From NCBI RefSeq assembly GCF_003473295.1, contig NZ_QRMP01000041.1:1-7751 (forward strand): a DNA stretch of 7,751 nucleotides, given 5' to 3'. The notes beneath the pieces were generated by a model. It was not told the origin of the DNA. It searched no databases and saw nothing but the letters and a program-made list of their open reading frames with translations. Below, one piece after another: positions 6,343 to 7,751 of the stretch (its first letter is position 1; every line of letters starts with the position of its first letter). The translations under genes and the position numbers were made by a program. The DNA is from Parabacteroides sp. AM08-6 (GTDB taxonomy: Bacteria > Bacteroidota > Bacteroidia > Bacteroidales > Tannerellaceae).

Positions 6343-7005
6343 ATGAAGAAACTTCTATTACTTGCATGGATTATCACTTTAACTATCGGTGCCTATGGAC
6401 AAGGTATCGACCCTGTTACAGATGGCTCCACTCACAATAAGAGCAAGTTAGAGATGGCGACTAAGACCATAGGGTTAAATTATAAACTTCCTAAAGAATA
6501 TTTTGCAACCGGTGAATTCTATTTGAAAATGCCACCGGCCAATCCGACAGAGTTATTAAGAACAGTATTTGGTACCAGGGCATCTAAATGGATACATGAA
6601 GACCAAGAATGTATTTTATTTATAGACTGTGCCGGAACAGAAACTACAATTGATAAATCTGTGGACAAGTTGCCGGAAAATGTGTTTTCCCAAATAAGAA
6701 ATTCCCTGGACATGGGTTCCGCTTTTAAAGAAACCACGGATGAACAGATGGAAGAACTAAAAAAGATTATAACCATCTGGCCTTCCCAAAAATCAAAGGA
6801 GATTTTTAATGCGCAATATGTGATTACTTACCCCATAGAAGATAAAAAAGCTGTGTACCAAGACAAATACAGGCATAGAATGGATTTGATTATGGTAAAA
6901 TGGGGAAAGAAACTTACTGTTTCATTCTTGCTAACTAAAAAAGGCTACAAGCATATCAACAAGTATATAAAAGATGTGGAAGAAGCTTTCCGGTTTGAGG
7001 ATTGA
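6343..7005 (+). CDS. Small exported protein of unknown function, tandem paralogue 1
   Basis: This 220-residue protein was not recognised as a named family. A type I signal peptide (about 1-19, ending GAYG) is followed by Q20; there is no lipobox Cys and no further membrane segment. The mature part opens with a variable stretch (21-40), then conserved blocks GLNYKLPKEY (44-53), PPANP (64-68), SKWIHED (81-87), LPENVFSQIRNSL (110-122), TTDEQME (131-137) and LTVSFLLTKKG (191-201), ending DVEEAFRFED. The alternating polar/hydrophobic C-terminal half suggests an alpha/beta fold. It has Cys at 90 and 96; the next paralogue keeps only C90. The start is the ATG at 6343, because an upstream in-frame TTG at 6295 would add 16 residues ahead of the signal peptide, and both paralogues begin at the equivalent Met. 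It follows the degenerate copy and shares the A-rich ATG context. Confidence 0.85.
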   Translation: MKKLLLLAWIITLTIGAYGQGIDPVTDGSTHNKSKLEMATKTIGLNYKLPKEYFATGEFYLKMPPANPTELLRTVFGTRASKWIHEDQECILFIDCAGTETTIDKSVDKLPENVFSQIRNSLDMGSAFKETTDEQMEELKKIITIWPSQKSKEIFNAQYVITYPIEDKKAVYQDKYRHRMDLIMVKWGKKLTVSFLLTKKGYKHINKYIKDVEEAFRFED

Positions 7006-7032
7006 TTGCTAACATTCGTAGTGTGGCACAAA
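7003..7032 (+). repeat. Spacer repeat element, copy 2
   Basis: This copy starts at the stop codon of tandem paralogue 1 and ends GTGGCACAAA. It differs from copy 3 (7722-7751) at a single position. The 30 nt after it, up to the next ATG, are A-rich and less conserved. Confidence 0.8.
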
Positions 7033-7061
7033 GTTCCAACTAATAGTAAAAAACAAAAAAG

Positions 7062-7724
7062 ATGAAAAAGCTTATATTATTGGCATGGATTATCACTCTG
7101 TCTATCAGTGTTTACGGACAAAAACATGATACTGCCACCGACGAATATGTCCAAAAGAATGGAGAGTTAGACAAAGTAAGCAAAGCAATAGGATTAAATT
7201 ATAAACTTCCTAAAGAATATATTGCTTCCGGTCGATTTAATTTGAAAGATCCACCGGCTAATCCAGTAGAGTTAACAAGAACAACATTTGGTGTTATAGT
7301 ATCCAAATGGATACATGAAGATAAGGAATGTATTATATTCATAAGAGCTGCAGGAACAAATGGAGGAATCAATAAATCTATTGACGACTTGCCGGAAAAT
7401 GTATTTTCCCAGATAAGAAATTCCTTGAAGATGGGTTACTTTAATGAAAAAACTACGGATGAACAGATGGAGAAGCTGAAAAAGATTATAACGATTTGGA
7501 CTCCCCAAAAATCAAAGGAGGTTTTTAATGCGCATTATGTGATTACTTACCCCATAAAAGAAAAGAAAGCCGTGTATCAAGGTAAATACAGGCACAGATT
7601 GGAACTGATTATGACAAAATGGGGAAAATCACTTACCGTTTCATTCTTGCTAACTAAAAAGGGCAATAGGCATATTGACAAGTATATAAAAGATGTGGAA
7701 GAAGCTTTCCGGTTTGAGGATTGA
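7062..7724 (+). CDS. Small exported protein of unknown function, tandem paralogue 2
   Basis: This protein is also exactly 220 residues and aligns without gaps to the preceding paralogue; my residue-by-residue count gives 157 identities (about 71%). The signal peptide ends SVYG with Q20 following. Identity is only about 4 of 20 over residues 21-40, but complete over LPENVFSQIR, LTVSFLLTKK and the last ten residues. The duplicated unit is 719 bp (start 6343 to start 7062). No terminator lies between the two genes and the 56-bp gap lacks a clear promoter, so co-transcription from the promoter near 5892-5923 is likely. Length and conserved blocks argue for a functional protein under constraint. 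Function is unknown. Possible roles such as an envelope-stress, adhesion or immunity-like protein cannot be told apart from sequence. Confidence 0.87.
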   Translation: MKKLILLAWIITLSISVYGQKHDTATDEYVQKNGELDKVSKAIGLNYKLPKEYIASGRFNLKDPPANPVELTRTTFGVIVSKWIHEDKECIIFIRAAGTNGGINKSIDDLPENVFSQIRNSLKMGYFNEKTTDEQMEKLKKIITIWTPQKSKEVFNAHYVITYPIKEKKAVYQGKYRHRLELIMTKWGKSLTVSFLLTKKGNRHIDKYIKDVEEAFRFED

Positions 7725-7751
7725 TTGATAACATTCGTAGTGTGGCACAAA
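7722..7751 (+). repeat. Spacer repeat element, copy 3, at the window edge
   Basis: This copy begins at the stop codon of tandem paralogue 2 and its GTGGCACAAA end coincides with the last base of the window. In the two earlier instances this element is followed within 32 nt by the start of another family member, so a further copy may lie just outside. Confidence 0.8.

Larger units (their letters stand above)
6014..7751 (+). repeat. Tandem gene-duplication array (about 719-bp unit; one decayed and two intact copies)
   Basis: Three successive units each consist of a family gene plus a spacer element. The second unit spans 6343-7061 and the third 7062-7751 (cut by the window edge). The first has shrunk to 329 bp (6014-6342) through two internal deletions. 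The array is visibly more AT-rich than mdh and rlmI. Head-to-tail order and matching spacers indicate repeated tandem duplication rather than independent insertion. No transposase or inverted terminal repeats are visible. Confidence 0.88.

Noticed and set aside
6343..7724. Lipoprotein assignment for the tandem paralogues
   Set aside because: There is no Cys near the end of the hydrophobic segment. The sequence after it is AYG-Q or VYG-Q, fitting signal peptidase I.
6014..7751. Mobile element or integron-type cassette array
   Set aside because: No transposase, integrase, terminal inverted repeats or attachment-site-like folding was found. The head-to-tail homologous units are explained by tandem duplication.

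Overview
The window looks like a chromosomal segment from a gut-type Bacteroides or close Bacteroidales relative. The reasons are the LDH-like malate dehydrogenase, promoters of the Bacteroidota TTTG...TAnnTTTG type, A-rich leaders without clear Shine-Dalgarno sites, and exported proteins with Gln immediately after the predicted signal-peptidase site. All genes supported here lie on the + strand. The species is not determined.

Layout: (1) Bases 1-308 are non-coding. They hold an array of 22-bp palindromic units (61-145) and a promoter near the first gene. (2) Bases 309-2623 are a tightly packed three-gene operon with a 1-bp overlap and then a 0-bp gap. It encodes a DUF5063-like cytosolic protein of unknown role, a DEDDy 3'-5' exonuclease of the WRN/RNase D type, and an RlmI-like SAM-dependent 23S rRNA methyltransferase. 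(3) Bases 2683-3771 are a monocistronic mdh unit with its own promoter and a strong intrinsic terminator. (4) Bases 3813-5857 hold a secreted CotH-kinase-family protein with an N-terminal discoidin-like domain and a C-terminal sorting-type beta domain, followed by another strong terminator. (5) Bases 5892-7751 hold a promoter with a leader of about 80 nt, then a tandem family of small exported proteins of unknown function. The first copy (6014-6284) is a remnant with two internal deletions. The next two (6343-7005 and 7062-7724) are intact 220-residue paralogues, about 71% identical by hand count. Each copy is followed by the same 30-nt spacer element, and the window ends on the last base of the third element, so the array may continue to the right.

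The first half is housekeeping: RNA processing or modification plus central carbon metabolism. Malate dehydrogenase feeds the fumarate/succinate branch typical of these fermenters. The second half is accessory, cell-envelope or secreted material. The most distinctive item is the tandemly amplified and decaying exported-protein family, with divergence concentrated just after the signal peptide. Next are the CotH architecture and the 22-bp palindrome array. None of these can be assigned a system-level function from sequence alone.
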